Source: Candidatus Enterococcus murrayae
Lineage (GTDB): Bacteria; Bacillota; Bacilli; Lactobacillales; Enterococcaceae
Direction: 5' to 3'
DNA length: 64,000 nucleotides
Assembly (NCBI RefSeq): GCF_017315985.1
Contig: NZ_JAFLVR010000020.1
Coordinates: 243,707-307,706 of the forward strand
Below are positions 35,391 through 44,904 of the stretch, piece after piece. The number at the start of each line of letters is the position of its first letter. Positions within the stretch are counted from its first letter, which is position 1. A program made the translations under genes and the position numbers. The notes below the pieces were generated by a model, which saw nothing but the letters and a program-made list of their open reading frames with translations, had not been told where the DNA came from and ran no database searches.

Positions 35391-36146
35391 CTAGCGAAAG
35401 ATTTCCGCCACCAGTTCACCCGTTTTTTCCGTTCCTTGCTGCTCTAGTGAACGCACGATTTTTGAACCGATCACTACACCATCGCAGACCTGTTGGAAGC
35501 TTTTAACATGCTCACTAGTAGAGATACCGAAGCCCGCTAAAACCGGGATATCACTAACAGCCTTGACTTTCGCTAAGTGCTCCAGCAAATCCTTACGAAA
35601 GTTTTGATCCGTCCCAGTGATTCCGTTGACAGTAACCGCATAAATAAACCCTTCCGCCTCTGCCGTCAGCTGCTCGATCCGCTCAGCCGGACTCGTCAAT
35701 GAAACTAATGTTAATAATGCTTTATCTCCTAAATCTGGCAGCACCAAATCGCGATGCTCATAAGGCAAATCAGGAATAATAAAGCCTTGGACATCCGTTT
35801 CCTGCAGGTCTTTGACTAATTCTTTGATGCCATAATGGAAGAAAGAATTGCTGTAGCCCATCAAGATCAATGGAACGTCTGAATGAATTTCCTGCAAAAC
35901 CGCAATCAGCTTTTTCAGAGTAACCTGCTGAGCAAAAGCGCGTAAGCCAGCCGCTTGAATCGTTGGTCCATCTGCCACAGGATCAGAAAAGGGAACGCCC
36001 AGCTCAATAGCTGCAGCTCCTTGTTCTGCCAGCATCGCGATCTCTTCTTCTAATTTATCCAGACCTTGGGCGCCCGCCATGATATAGGGCACAAATAATT
36101 TTTCTGTTTCTGCTTTGTTTTTTAACGTTTGCGTCAATGGTTTCAT
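35391..36146 (-). CDS. trpA: Tryptophan synthase alpha subunit
   Basis: 251 residues, TIM barrel. Catalytic Glu in [16 protein letters not shown], Asp in [10 protein letters not shown] and the phosphate-binding GFGIST and GVVIGS loops are present. It cleaves indole-3-glycerol phosphate to indole, which passes to TrpB. Its start overlaps the trpB stop by 4 bases. Last gene of the operon. Slightly shorter than E. coli TrpA (268 residues). Confidence 0.93.
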   Translation of the reverse strand: MKPLTQTLKNKAETEKLFVPYIMAGAQGLDKLEEEIAMLAEQGAAAIELGVPFSDPVADGPTIQAAGLRAFAQQVTLKKLIAVLQEIHSDVPLILMGYSNSFFHYGIKELVKDLQETDVQGFIIPDLPYEHRDLVLPDLGDKALLTLVSLTSPAERIEQLTAEAEGFIYAVTVNGITGTDQNFRKDLLEHLAKVKAVSDIPVLAGFGISTSEHVKSFQQVCDGVVIGSKIVRSLEQQGTEKTGELVAEIFR

Positions 36147-37336
36147 TTTGCTGCCTCCATTCGTTCTTTGATTTGCTGGACATCCTTATCCCCGCGTCCT
36201 GAAAGATTCATCACGAGTATTTGGTCCTTTTTCATCGTTGGCGCTAGTTTTATGACTTGGGCTAAGGCATGAGAACTTTCCAGTGCCGGGATGATGCCTT
36301 CCATTCGTGAAAGATAATGGAAGGCAGCGACTGCCTCTTCATCAGTGATGGCCGCATATTCCGCCCGACCAATAGCGTGCAGAAAGGAATGCTCCGGCCC
36401 GATTCCCGGATAATCAAGCCCTGCCGAGATCGAGAAGGCCTCTTGCACCTGGCCATCATCGTCTTGCAGCAGATGCATCTTAGCACCATGTAAAATACCC
36501 ACACTGCCTTTATTAATAGAAGCCGCATGCTCTTCTGTATCCAAGCCATGTCCGGAAGCTTCGACCCCCATCAAACGAACCTCTTCGTCTTCAATAAACG
36601 GATAAAACATGCCCATCGCATTGCTTCCGCCGCCAACACACGCCATTACCAAATCAGGCAGGCGACCTTCTGCTTCTAAGATTTGTCTGCGAGTCTCAAT
36701 CCCGATCACGCTTTGGTAATCCCGAACGATCTCAGGAAACGGATGCGGACCTAGCACTGATCCCATCACATAATGGGTATCTTCTACAGTTGCGACCCAA
36801 TAGCGTAATGCCTCGTTCACAGCATCCTTCAATGTTTTACTACCAGAAGTGACGCTTTCAACCTTCGCGCCTAAAAGCTCCATCCGAAAGACATTCAACG
36901 CCTGACGCTTCACGTCAATCTCACCCATAAAAATCGTACATTCCATACCGAAAAGTGCTGCAGCCGTCGCCGTTGCTACTCCATGCTGACCAGCTCCAGT
37001 TTCAGCAACAACCTTTCTTTTGCCCATTTTTTTCGCCAGCAGTACTTGTCCTAACGCATTGTTGATCTTATGTGCCCCCGTGTGGTTTAAATCTTCCCGC
37101 TTCAAGTAAACCTTGGCCCCACCTAAATCATTGGTCAAACGTTCCGCAAAATAAAGCGGATTTTCACGCCCAACATATTGTTTTAAATAATAAGTTAGCT
37201 CCTTCTGAAATTCCAAGTCTTGCTTCGATTCCTCATAGGTCGCTTCTAATTCCTGAATAGCGTACATTAAAGTCTCTGGTACAAACTTCCCGCCATATTC
37301 CCCATAAAAGCCTGCTTTATTAGGTACTTGATACAT
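36143..37336 (-). CDS. trpB: Tryptophan synthase beta subunit
   Basis: 397 residues. The PLP lysine is in [13 protein letters not shown], the phosphate-binding loop is [10 protein letters not shown], and the catalytic Glu is in [11 protein letters not shown]. It condenses indole with serine. The first ATG follows AGGAG; this ribosome site coincides with the edge of the 150-bp tandem repeat array, which separates trpB and trpA from the upstream half of the operon. Confidence 0.94.
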   Translation of the reverse strand: MYQVPNKAGFYGEYGGKFVPETLMYAIQELEATYEESKQDLEFQKELTYYLKQYVGRENPLYFAERLTNDLGGAKVYLKREDLNHTGAHKINNALGQVLLAKKMGKRKVVAETGAGQHGVATATAAALFGMECTIFMGEIDVKRQALNVFRMELLGAKVESVTSGSKTLKDAVNEALRYWVATVEDTHYVMGSVLGPHPFPEIVRDYQSVIGIETRRQILEAEGRLPDLVMACVGGGSNAMGMFYPFIEDEEVRLMGVEASGHGLDTEEHAASINKGSVGILHGAKMHLLQDDDGQVQEAFSISAGLDYPGIGPEHSFLHAIGRAEYAAITDEEAVAAFHYLSRMEGIIPALESSHALAQVIKLAPTMKKDQILVMNLSGRGDKDVQQIKERMEAAK

Positions 37337-37345
37337 GAAACCACT

Positions 37346-37867
37346 CCTCGTTCATAGTATTGTATTCATTTTTTATAAAAAATGAGTTTGTTCTTCTCCC
37401 CGTATATCATTCCACTAAACGTTTTGAACGCTATCTGTCTTTACTTAATTTTGTCTTTTATTGCCAAATCATACTGGGAAAAGTGGAACTGACATCCTCG
37501 TTCAATCTTTTGTATTCATTTTTTATAAAAAAATGAGTTTGTTCTTCTCTCCGTATATCATTCCACTAAACGCTTTGAGCGCTATCTGTCTTTACTTATT
37601 TTTGTCTTTTATTGCCAAATCACACTGGTAAAAGTGGAACTGACATCCTCGTTCAATCTTTTGTATTCATTTTTTATAAAAAATGAGTTTGTTCTTCTCT
37701 CCGTCTATCATTCCACTAAACGTTTTGAACGCTATCTGTCTTTACTTAATTTTGTCTTTTATTGCCAAATCATACTGGGAAAAGTGGAACTGACATCCTC
37801 GTTCAATCTTTTGTATTCATTTTTTATAAAAAAATGAGTTTGTTCTTCTCTCCGTATATCATTCCAG
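37346..37867. repeat. 150-bp tandem repeat array between trpF and trpB
   Basis: Three full units and a partial fourth, with CCTCGTTCA at 37346, 37496, 37647 and 37797 (periods 150, 151, 150). Unit differences are few. Each carries an AT hairpin (CATTTTTTATAAAAAATG) and the core ACTGGGAAAAGTGGAACTGA. On the minus strand the core gives an eight-codon frame behind GAGGATG. The remaining bases to the trpF stop (37868-37911) show nothing else. Confidence 0.92.
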
Positions 37868-37911
37868 TAAACGGTCTTTCAATAAAATGGGTATTGCACT
37901 CGCCATTTTTA

Positions 37912-38520
37912 CTATATGAATTCTTGTCGATCCACAGCTTTGACTGCCTGACAAAAGGCCTTAATCTTTGCGTGGTCTTTTTCACCATTGGTCTCTACCC
38001 CGCTAGATACATCTACTGCTCGCGGCTGGAAAAAACGGATCGCCTCGCCAACATTTTCTGGTTTCAATCCTCCTGCTAACCAGAGCTTTTCTTTCGGCAA
38101 ACGCCGCTGATCTACTAAGTGCCAATTGAACGTTTGTCCATTGCCGCCCATCAGTTTAGCCGGCGGAGCGTCTAACAAAAGATGCGGATAATTAAAAAAA
38201 TAAGAAGTCTCTTGATCCTCGATATTGAAGGCTCGGATAATGGGCCGTGACAGCTCTGTCAAATTGGACCTTCCATGAATTTGGATCATGTCTAAGCCGG
38301 CAATTGCAACGATTTCCTCAACTTCTGCTTCCTCTGGTGAAACGAAAACACCGACCTTTTTAATCTCCTCCGGCACCTCCTGGGTGAGCTCTCGAACTTC
38401 TTCCGGCGCAACTTGTCGCGGACTTTCTGCGAAAACGAAGCCTAAATAATCGGCACCGGCCGCCACTGCCGCGTCAACCGCGGCGCGATTCTTCAAGCCG
38501 CAGATCTTGATTTGTGTCAT
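37912..38520 (-). CDS. trpF: Phosphoribosylanthranilate isomerase
   Basis: 202 residues, TIM barrel. The catalytic Cys is in KICGLKN and the catalytic Asp in VDVSSGVE; the phosphate-binding loop is LAGGLKPENV. It converts phosphoribosylanthranilate to its ribulose form. Overlaps trpC by 4 bases. Confidence 0.93.
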   Translation of the reverse strand: MTQIKICGLKNRAAVDAAVAAGADYLGFVFAESPRQVAPEEVRELTQEVPEEIKKVGVFVSPEEAEVEEIVAIAGLDMIQIHGRSNLTELSRPIIRAFNIEDQETSYFFNYPHLLLDAPPAKLMGGNGQTFNWHLVDQRRLPKEKLWLAGGLKPENVGEAIRFFQPRAVDVSSGVETNGEKDHAKIKAFCQAVKAVDRQEFI

Positions 38521-39275
38521 TTTCTTCTCACCTGCAATTCCCTGACCTTCTCGACTGGATTCGCTGCTCGCATCAAGGTCTCTCCAACTAAAACGCCATG
38601 ATAATTGTGTTTTACTTTTTCAACATCCTCCCCTGTTTTAAAACCCGATTCACTGATGTAGATAACGTCTCCTTCAGGTTGAGCCAGTTCAATACTCGTT
38701 TGGAGCGAAACCTTGAATGTTTTTAGGTTGCGATTATTGATGCCGATGATGTTTGCTCCAATTGCCTGCGCTTGTGCCAACTCATCAGCATTGTGTACTT
38801 CCATCAGAACCTCTAGATCCCGGGCTTGTGCTTGCTGATAAAGTTCAGCTAACCGCGAAGCTGACAATGCCGCCACAATCAGCAGCACCATGCTCGCGCC
38901 AGCTTTTTTTGCTCGATCCAATTGCCGCTCATCAATGATAAAATCTTTGCATAGAATCGGTACGTCTACCACCTGAGCGATAGCGGCCAGATCGTTAATC
39001 TTGCCTTTAAAGAAAACGGGGTCGGTCAATACAGAGATAGCGCTGACCCCGGCTTTTTCATAGTCCTTTGCTTGCTGTAAAATATCTACGTCACCATTGA
39101 TGGTGCCTTTTGAGGGGGATGCGCGTTTGATTTCACCGATTACATGCATTTTCTCAGGATGTTCTTTCACTGTTTGATAAAAAGAAGGCCGCAATTTTTC
39201 TGATACTTCTTGAACCGCAGTTAGATTTTTAACTTCCCGTTCCTTTTCGATTAAGATCGTTGACAAAAAGTCCAC
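38517..39275 (-). CDS. trpC: Indole-3-glycerol phosphate synthase
   Basis: 252 residues, TIM barrel with EIKRASPSKG, the catalytic Lys in LCKDFIID, EVHNADEL and INNRNLKTF. It closes the indole ring. It abuts trpD (stop at 39276) without a gap. A separate trpF follows, as in most Firmicutes and unlike the E. coli fusion. Confidence 0.94.
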   Translation of the reverse strand: MDFLSTILIEKEREVKNLTAVQEVSEKLRPSFYQTVKEHPEKMHVIGEIKRASPSKGTINGDVDILQQAKDYEKAGVSAISVLTDPVFFKGKINDLAAIAQVVDVPILCKDFIIDERQLDRAKKAGASMVLLIVAALSASRLAELYQQAQARDLEVLMEVHNADELAQAQAIGANIIGINNRNLKTFKVSLQTSIELAQPEGDVIYISESGFKTGEDVEKVKHNYHGVLVGETLMRAANPVEKVRELQVRRK

Positions 39276-40289
39276 TTAAACCACCTCCTGTTGTTTTGCA
39301 ATTAATTGCTGCAAACGATCATAAGCTGCACCAGAAAGAATCGATTGCTCCGCTTCTGTGATTCCCTCAGTCAGCGTTTTGACGCGACCACTTGCTAAAA
39401 AGCCCAGGCCAGCGTTTAGCAGTACCGTTTCATAATACGCAGAAGGCACACCCTGTAAGACAGAAAGCAAGATATCTTTATTTTTTTCAACCGAACCGCC
39501 GATGATTCCGTTTAATGGAACACGCTTGAAGCCGACTTCTTCCGGAGCAAAAGTAAATTCCTCGACAGTCCCTTCTTGATAAAGTGCGCAATGGGTTGTT
39601 CCAGCTAAATTGGCTTCATCCATTCCGCCATGCCCATGAACCACAATTGCCCGCTCACGTCCCAACTGCCCTAAGGTTTTAGCTGTTTCAACTAACGAGT
39701 CCCCCGCATAAGTTCCCATCAGCTGATGTTCTAATGGGTAAGGATTGATGATTGGTCCTAGTAGATTGAAAATCGTCGGTGTCGCTAATTCCTTGCGAAT
39801 GTGCATCACCGCACCCATCGCAGGATGCAGCGTTGGTGCGAACAAAAAGGCGATCCCTGCTTCTTTCAGCAGATAGTCGATCTTAGCAGGACTGACTGTC
39901 AGTGAAATCCCTAATGCCTCTAACACATCGGCACTGCCGGATTTGCTGGAAATACTTCGATTGCCGTGCTTAGCCATAGGTATGCCGCCGCCGGCTAAAA
40001 CAAATGCTGCGGTAGTACTGATATTGAAGCTATGGGAGTGATCACCCCCTGTACCGCAATTGTCCATCACTCCTGCTGGTGCCGCCAGCATCGGTGTTCC
40101 TTTGCCCTGCATCACTTGTGCTAATCCTGTCAGTTCCGTTGCAGCCACTCCTTTGACCTTCAACCCGACCAATAATCCGCTGATTTGACTGTCTGTTAAT
40201 TGTTGTTCAAAAATCGCTTTTCCCAGCTGTTGCATCTCGTTAATCGTTAGATCGCTCCCGCGATACACTTTTTCAAATAATTCTTGCAT
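39276..40289 (-). CDS. trpD: Anthranilate phosphoribosyltransferase
   Basis: 337 residues. The helical N-terminal domain and the nucleoside-phosphorylase-like domain have DNCGTGGDHSHSFNIST (substrate loop) and HGNRSISSKSGSADVLEALG. It transfers phosphoribose from PRPP to anthranilate. It directly abuts trpG. Confidence 0.94.
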   Translation of the reverse strand: MQELFEKVYRGSDLTINEMQQLGKAIFEQQLTDSQISGLLVGLKVKGVAATELTGLAQVMQGKGTPMLAAPAGVMDNCGTGGDHSHSFNISTTAAFVLAGGGIPMAKHGNRSISSKSGSADVLEALGISLTVSPAKIDYLLKEAGIAFLFAPTLHPAMGAVMHIRKELATPTIFNLLGPIINPYPLEHQLMGTYAGDSLVETAKTLGQLGRERAIVVHGHGGMDEANLAGTTHCALYQEGTVEEFTFAPEEVGFKRVPLNGIIGGSVEKNKDILLSVLQGVPSAYYETVLLNAGLGFLASGRVKTLTEGITEAEQSILSGAAYDRLQQLIAKQQEVV

Positions 40290-40820
40290 TTAAATCCCTG
40301 CTTTCTGTAAAAATTGATTAATGTAGCTCGCGCCATCTTCTGTCCCGATAGACTCTGGATGGAATTGCAGCCCAAAGACGGGGTATCGTTTATGGCGAAC
40401 GGCCATGATACAGCCCTCTGATTCATCGGTTACTTCTAGATCCTGCGGAAGCTCATCAGGGTCAATCATCAGCGAATGGTAGCGCATGACCTGTCGTTCT
40501 GCCTGTCCTTGCAATCGGGATTGCTTCCCGTGCATGATCGTCGGCGCTTTGATGATTTTGCCGCCGAAGACTTCACCGATCGCCTGATGTCCTAGACAGA
40601 TTCCTAAGATTGGCTTTTTTCGGTAGAAGCGGCGAATAAGCATTTCCATGTTTCCCGCTTCAGCAGGCCGCCCCGGTCCGGGCGAAAGAACGATGGCTGA
40701 GGCTTCTGCCGCTGCGGAAAACAATTGCGGATCATCATTGCGTAAAATGGTGACTGCTTCAGGCAAAAGCTGAACCAAATTATAGGTAAATGAATCATAA
40801 TTATCGACTAATAAAATCAT
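40290..40820 (-). CDS. trpG: Anthranilate synthase glutamine amidotransferase subunit
   Basis: 176 residues. Class I amidotransferase triad: Cys in GICLGHQAIG, His and Glu in LQFHPES; substrate pocket DNYDSFTYNLVQ. It supplies ammonia to TrpE. Its start overlaps the trpE stop by 4 bases. It is shorter than many TrpG/PabA proteins (about 190 residues) but complete. The single gene could also serve p-aminobenzoate synthase; no pab gene is in view. Confidence 0.92.
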   Translation of the reverse strand: MILLVDNYDSFTYNLVQLLPEAVTILRNDDPQLFSAAAEASAIVLSPGPGRPAEAGNMEMLIRRFYRKKPILGICLGHQAIGEVFGGKIIKAPTIMHGKQSRLQGQAERQVMRYHSLMIDPDELPQDLEVTDESEGCIMAVRHKRYPVFGLQFHPESIGTEDGASYINQFLQKAGI

Positions 40821-42166
40821 TGTCCCACCTCCATTAATGCTTTGGCTTTTTGTAGGGTCTCAACATATTCGCTGTTTGGATCAGAGTCATAAACGATCCC
40901 GGCTCCAGCCTGTACGTGGGCCTTTTGCTCTTTAACTACCATCGTGCGGATAGCAATAGCAAAATCTGCTTGATCGTTTTGACCCAAGAATCCGACAGCT
41001 CCTGCATATACAGAACGTTTCACCTTCTCCCATTGATAGATACGGGTCATTGCACGGATTTTCGGTGCTCCGCTGACGGTTCCTGCTGGCAGTGTGGCCT
41101 TCAAGGCATCTATCGCAGTATGTTCCGGCTTTAATTTGCCAGTAACGACTGATACAAGGTGCATGACAAAGCGGTAACGCTCGATCGTTAGATAGGTCGG
41201 TACTGTTACCGAGCCGTGAACCGCGACCTTACCTAAGTCATTTCTTCCGAGATCCACCAGCATGCGATGTTCAGCAACTTCTTTCGGATCCTTTTGCAGC
41301 TCTTCAGCCAAATCCTCGTCTTGTTTTTCAGTTTCCCCACGTTTTCTCGTTCCAGCGATCGGATTCGTTGTAACAAGCTCTCCCTCAACTGTCACCAAAC
41401 TTTCTGGTGAGCTGCCGATTACTTGAACGTCCGAAAAATCCAAATAGTAAAGATAGGCTGAAGGATTGCTGTCTCTTAACTGCCGATAATAGCTGAAGGA
41501 ATCCATTGAAAATTCTGCCGAAAGCCGTTGAGAAGGAACCACCTGGAACAAATCTCCTTCGATGATTTTTTCTTTCGCTAGTTTGACGATGCCTTCAAAC
41601 TCTGCCTGAGAAAAATTGCTGGTAAAATGCAGTGGTTTGATTTCCAGATCTGGTATTGCACATTCCTGCTGCAGCTTTTGCTCCAACTCATCCATTTGGC
41701 GTTCTAATTTTTCCTTAGAATCGCCGCTGTAGCTGTTTCCTACAACTAAAAAACTGATTTGGCGCTGCTTGTCATAAACCACGTAAGATTCATAAAGATA
41801 AAATTGCAGATCTGGAAGCTTTAGCTCATCCTTGGGAATATCGCCAATATTTTCATAGCAGGCTGCGACATCATACCCGACATACCCAAGTGCTCCTCCT
41901 TGAAAAGGCAGGTTTGATGCATCAGATTCCTCCTTGAGCGTATATTTTTCTAATTCCTTTAAGGGGTCCTCGCAGGGATAGCTTTCAGCCCCATTATGAA
42001 AATTTCCATTCTGATACGTTAGCTTTCTGACTGGATCAAAAGCGATGATCGCATAATCCTGTGTTTCAGCTTTCCGTTCGAACAAACAAGTCCCACGAGC
42101 CTTCAAGCAATAATAAATAGAGATTGGATTCAGTCTTTTATCCGTTAATTCTTTAATGATTTCCAT
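40817..42166 (-). CDS. trpE: Anthranilate synthase component I
   Basis: 449 residues. The chorismate-binding C-terminal domain (about 185-440) has GDLFQVVPSQRL, SPESLVTVEG, PIAGTRKRG and AGAGIVYDSDPNSEY. The N-terminal domain carries the feedback site in other TrpE proteins, but the usual LLES motif is not obvious here. First gene of trpEGDCFBA, 50 bp after the terminator of the proximal T-box. Confidence 0.93.
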   Translation of the reverse strand: MEIIKELTDKRLNPISIYYCLKARGTCLFERKAETQDYAIIAFDPVRKLTYQNGNFHNGAESYPCEDPLKELEKYTLKEESDASNLPFQGGALGYVGYDVAACYENIGDIPKDELKLPDLQFYLYESYVVYDKQRQISFLVVGNSYSGDSKEKLERQMDELEQKLQQECAIPDLEIKPLHFTSNFSQAEFEGIVKLAKEKIIEGDLFQVVPSQRLSAEFSMDSFSYYRQLRDSNPSAYLYYLDFSDVQVIGSSPESLVTVEGELVTTNPIAGTRKRGETEKQDEDLAEELQKDPKEVAEHRMLVDLGRNDLGKVAVHGSVTVPTYLTIERYRFVMHLVSVVTGKLKPEHTAIDALKATLPAGTVSGAPKIRAMTRIYQWEKVKRSVYAGAVGFLGQNDQADFAIAIRTMVVKEQKAHVQAGAGIVYDSDPNSEYVETLQKAKALMEVGQ

Positions 42167-42244
42167 GTCAAAACTCCTTAATAAATAAATTTTCTGCTGC
42201 TGACTAGCTAAACATGTATGCTATCCCCCGTAAGAGCCGCGAAT

Positions 42245-42500
42245 ACAAAAAAGCCCCCAAACCAAAGAAACTCTGGTTTGAGGGCGCAAGCAGCACGGTA
42301 CCACCTCTTTTTTACTGCTCGAAAACAGCAACTCTAATCGTCCAACAACGATCGCACTCTGTAACGGGAGCTCCCGTCGTTCCCTACTGCTGTTCAGGAA
42401 CGCTCCAACAAGTCCATTCACTAGGGAAAAAATGTTTCTTCTCATCAACCGAAACTTTCTGTGATTTTTTCTTTCCTAGCTACTTCTCTTGCTTATGATT
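42245..42500 (-). ncRNA. Tryptophan T-box riboswitch, proximal copy
   Basis: On the minus strand: AGAGAAG stem I start near 42488, specifier TGG at 42416-42414 within GTGAATGGAC, the T-box core GAGGTGGTACCGTG near 42308-42294, and a terminator (CAAACCAGAG...TTTGGTTTG with a T-run, 42284-42247). Uncharged tRNA-Trp should pair with the specifier and stabilise the antiterminator. trpE starts 80 bp downstream. Confidence 0.9.
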
Positions 42501-42607
42501 TGTTTTTGATTTCTTTTTTTGCAATTTGGCGACTGATCGCCCATTGTCATGCAATAAAAAATATTTCTCGGCACCCAGAACCATTAATTACAGAAAACGG
42601 AACAAAC

Positions 42608-42862
42608 AAAAAAGCCCCCAAGTCGAAAAAAACTCGACTTGAGGGCGGTTATTCCACGGTGCCACCTCAGTGTATGCCAAACAAGGCATTTCTCATTCAG
42701 TCGTCCAACAACGACCTTGCTCTGTATCGGGAGCTCCCGGAAGTTCCTACTAATCATTTCAAAACTTCGTCCAAAAGGCCATTCACATAATAATCCTTAC
42801 TGATTCACAGCACCATCAGTTCTCTGAAAAGGCTCATTTATGTTACTTCTCTTTTGTTAGAC
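42608..42862 (-). ncRNA. Tryptophan T-box riboswitch, distal copy
   Basis: The same plan as the proximal copy: AGAGAAG near 42850, specifier TGG at 42781-42779 within GTGAATGGCC, core GAGGTGGCACCGTG near 42669-42656, terminator (CAAGTCGAG...CGACTTG, T-run) at 42644-42608. The core has GGCACC in place of the usual GGTACC, as some T-boxes do. Two complete T-boxes in series would need both to read through, giving sharper tryptophan control. About 100 bases between them show no other feature. Confidence 0.9.
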
Positions 42863-42874
42863 ATTTTTTTTTGA

Positions 42875-42903
42875 ATACTACGCGTTTTTTTTCTGCTTGT
42901 CAA
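42875..42903 (-). promoter_or_regulatory. Promoter of the trp operon
   Basis: Minus strand: TTGACA (42903-42898), 17-bp spacer, TAGTAT (42880-42875). Transcription would begin just before the distal T-box. Confidence 0.8.
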
Positions 42904-42995
42904 CGCTTTTTGCTAAAAAAATTATTTCTCGTCGATTCTCTGACTGTTCTAAACTCACTGAACTTGCTAAAATGAAAACATTGGAGGCGAAAGCG

Positions 42996-43952
42996 ATGAA
43001 AAAAATTTTTTCTGCACTCGTTACTTGGTTACGGCATTTTTTATCAGGAACCTTTTATAATCGTAAGAATGTTTGGCGTGCCTTTCCTGAGTTTTTTGAG
43101 GCTGCGGCTGAACGAACCTATCGCATTCCCGACTTAGAAAGTGCCGATACCCTCAGCTTCAAACAGGAAAAATCCGTGTGCCCATCGATGACTCCTCAAG
43201 GTATGACCCTGACGGAAAACTATGTGCTGATCTCCGCTTATTGTCATGATCATCGCCACAACTCTGTCATACATGTTTTGGATAGACTCACAGGTCTCAA
43301 GCTTAAAACGATCATCTTACCGGATCTTCCTCACGCTGGCGGTTTGGCCTATGATCCGATACATCAAAAAATTTGGATCAGCAATACTGCCGGAAAGAAC
43401 GCCGCGGTGACAGCCATAGCTCTCGAGCAGATTGAGGAATACACTGAAAATTCTAGGCCGATCAATTATCAGCAAAAAAATGTCTTAAAGGAGCTGCCGC
43501 GAGCCTCTGCGATCACTTATGATCACGGCTTTCTAGTAGTGGCGCTTTTTGCTTTAAATAGTTTTGGACAGGTCGTCTGTTATCCAATTGATGGTAAGGG
43601 TAACTTAGCAAATCCGACCAGCAGGAGTTTGATTGAATCCCCCTTTGGCTCGTTAACGATTCCACCAAAGGTCCAAGGGGTCACTTTTTACAAGAATTTC
43701 TTGCTGTTCTCTCAATCCTGGGGCAAACAGCCAGGGCAAATTTTTATCTTTGACATCCGGCAGACAACAAATTTCGCCGATCTTGATCAAGCCGTAAAAA
43801 TTATCGCGACTCCTCCTTACTTGGAACAGATTTATGTTGAAGGCGATCAGTTATATACACTCTTTGAAAGTGGTGCTGCAGCCTATCGCAAGAAAACCTC
43901 ATTTGTTATGAAGGATATTTTACAATTAGATTTACTAGAGCTGTTAAAATAA
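42996..43952 (+). CDS. Beta-propeller-like protein of unknown function
   Basis: 318 residues from the ATG at 42996 (TTGGAGGCG upstream; a 33-residue longer frame has no site). An extended -10 box TGCTAAAAT lies just ahead at 42966-42973. A short amphipathic N-terminus is followed by repeated beta segments such as QGMTLTENYVLISAYC, AGGLAYDPIHQKIWIS and VQGVTFYKNFLLFSQS, each typical of a propeller blade. No signal peptide is clear; residues 1-20 are basic and hydrophobic and might attach to the membrane. No catalytic motif was recognised. Divergent from the trp operon. Confidence 0.65.
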   Translation: MKKIFSALVTWLRHFLSGTFYNRKNVWRAFPEFFEAAAERTYRIPDLESADTLSFKQEKSVCPSMTPQGMTLTENYVLISAYCHDHRHNSVIHVLDRLTGLKLKTIILPDLPHAGGLAYDPIHQKIWISNTAGKNAAVTAIALEQIEEYTENSRPINYQQKNVLKELPRASAITYDHGFLVVALFALNSFGQVVCYPIDGKGNLANPTSRSLIESPFGSLTIPPKVQGVTFYKNFLLFSQSWGKQPGQIFIFDIRQTTNFADLDQAVKIIATPPYLEQIYVEGDQLYTLFESGAAAYRKKTSFVMKDILQLDLLELLK

Positions 43953-43996
43953 ACCTGCGCTCCGAAACAATCATTTTGTTTCAGAGCGCAGGTTTA
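43952..43996. terminator. Bidirectional intrinsic terminator
   Basis: AAACCTGCGCTC (43951-43962) pairs with GAGCGCAGGTTT (43983-43994), extended inside by GAAACAA/TTGTTTC. It overlaps the stop codons of both converging genes. Confidence 0.85.
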
Positions 43997-44707
43997 TTTC
44001 ACCGTTCCTATAAAAAGGGTTCCGTCCGGTGCTGCTGGAGCGCCTTTACTGATCACAAATTCAAAAGCCTTCCCGCTTTTTTCGGTCGCGACAGCCAGAT
44101 GGCAAAGGGCAATCCCAACGTCCAGATCTGTCATTTTATACATCATTCCAGGCAATCCATTGATTTTTTTCTGGCGATAAACAAAAATCGGACCATCTTT
44201 GGCAATGAAAAACCAGGGCTGTCCGTTCAAACCTGATGGTGCCAAACGTGCCGCATCAATTCTGGAATCTTTTCCTTCAGAAATCTCTGCTAACGATTTC
44301 CGATCAAAATCCTTTAAAGCCCGCTGCTCAGGCTTCTCTGGTTCACCAAATGCCATACCGATAATAAAATCAGCATCTGCTTCCTTCGGCTTCATCATGC
44401 CGATCCAACGTGAAGCATAGCCTTGAGAAAATAAATAGAGATCGACATGCTGAAATAAAAAGCCCGCACAAGTATTTCTCAACGGCTGCTCCTTTCCATA
44501 AATCAAGAAGTAATGCGGCGCTTTAGGAACCCCCACTCCCTTGACCATTTCCGGACCTACGATTTTATAGCTGATCTTCGCATCTGGCAAAAGCGGCTTA
44601 ACGGTTTCAATAAAAGCTTTCATTTCCTTGATTTTTTCCTCAGGCAGCGGTGTTGAAGTGAAATTACGAGTCGATTTCCGAGTAAAAATACTTGAATACA
44701 GATCCAT
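43994..44707 (-). CDS. Nitroreductase-family protein
   Basis: 237 residues from the ATG at 44707 (AAGGAGG, 6-base spacing; an upstream TTG is in frame). FMN-binding nitroreductase fold with IFTRKSTRNFTSTPLPEEKI at the N-terminus and AARLAPSGLNGQPWFFIAKD in the middle. NAD(P)H-dependent reduction of quinones or nitro compounds is the usual activity. Members of this subgroup are often poorly defined, and the substrate is unknown. Confidence 0.78.
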   Translation of the reverse strand: MDLYSSIFTRKSTRNFTSTPLPEEKIKEMKAFIETVKPLLPDAKISYKIVGPEMVKGVGVPKAPHYFLIYGKEQPLRNTCAGFLFQHVDLYLFSQGYASRWIGMMKPKEADADFIIGMAFGEPEKPEQRALKDFDRKSLAEISEGKDSRIDAARLAPSGLNGQPWFFIAKDGPIFVYRQKKINGLPGMMYKMTDLDVGIALCHLAVATEKSGKAFEFVISKGAPAAPDGTLFIGTVK

Positions 44708-44798
44708 ATACAACCTCCTTATAATGAGTCGTTCATTTATTCAACTATATGATTCTTTCTACCATTTCGCAAGACCACTAACTGTCCTGTCCAAAAAA

Positions 44799-44855
44799 GG
44801 CTTCGCGAACTCGTTCAGCTTTTGCTTATTGCCGATAAAGCTCGTTCGTGAAGCC
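44799..44855 (-). terminator. Second, orphan terminator hairpin
   Basis: GGCTTCACGAAC (44855-44844) pairs with GTTCGCGAAGCC (44810-44799) around a long loop, then TTTTTT on the minus strand. It stands alone, about 50 bp beyond the terminator of the formate/nitrite channel gene, with no gene of its own. Confidence 0.65.
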
Positions 44856-44904
44856 AGACATGAATAGACCTGCTGCAAAGCGATTTCTTCATAATAACGG
44901 TAAA

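Noticed and set aside
28689-37867. CRISPR-like repeats
   Set aside because: The repeats are 150-158 bp direct tandem units without spacers and there are no cas genes.
37634-38079. Two + strand frames across the trp tandem array
   Set aside because: They consist of the repeat unit translated in phase plus the antisense of trpF; no ribosome site.
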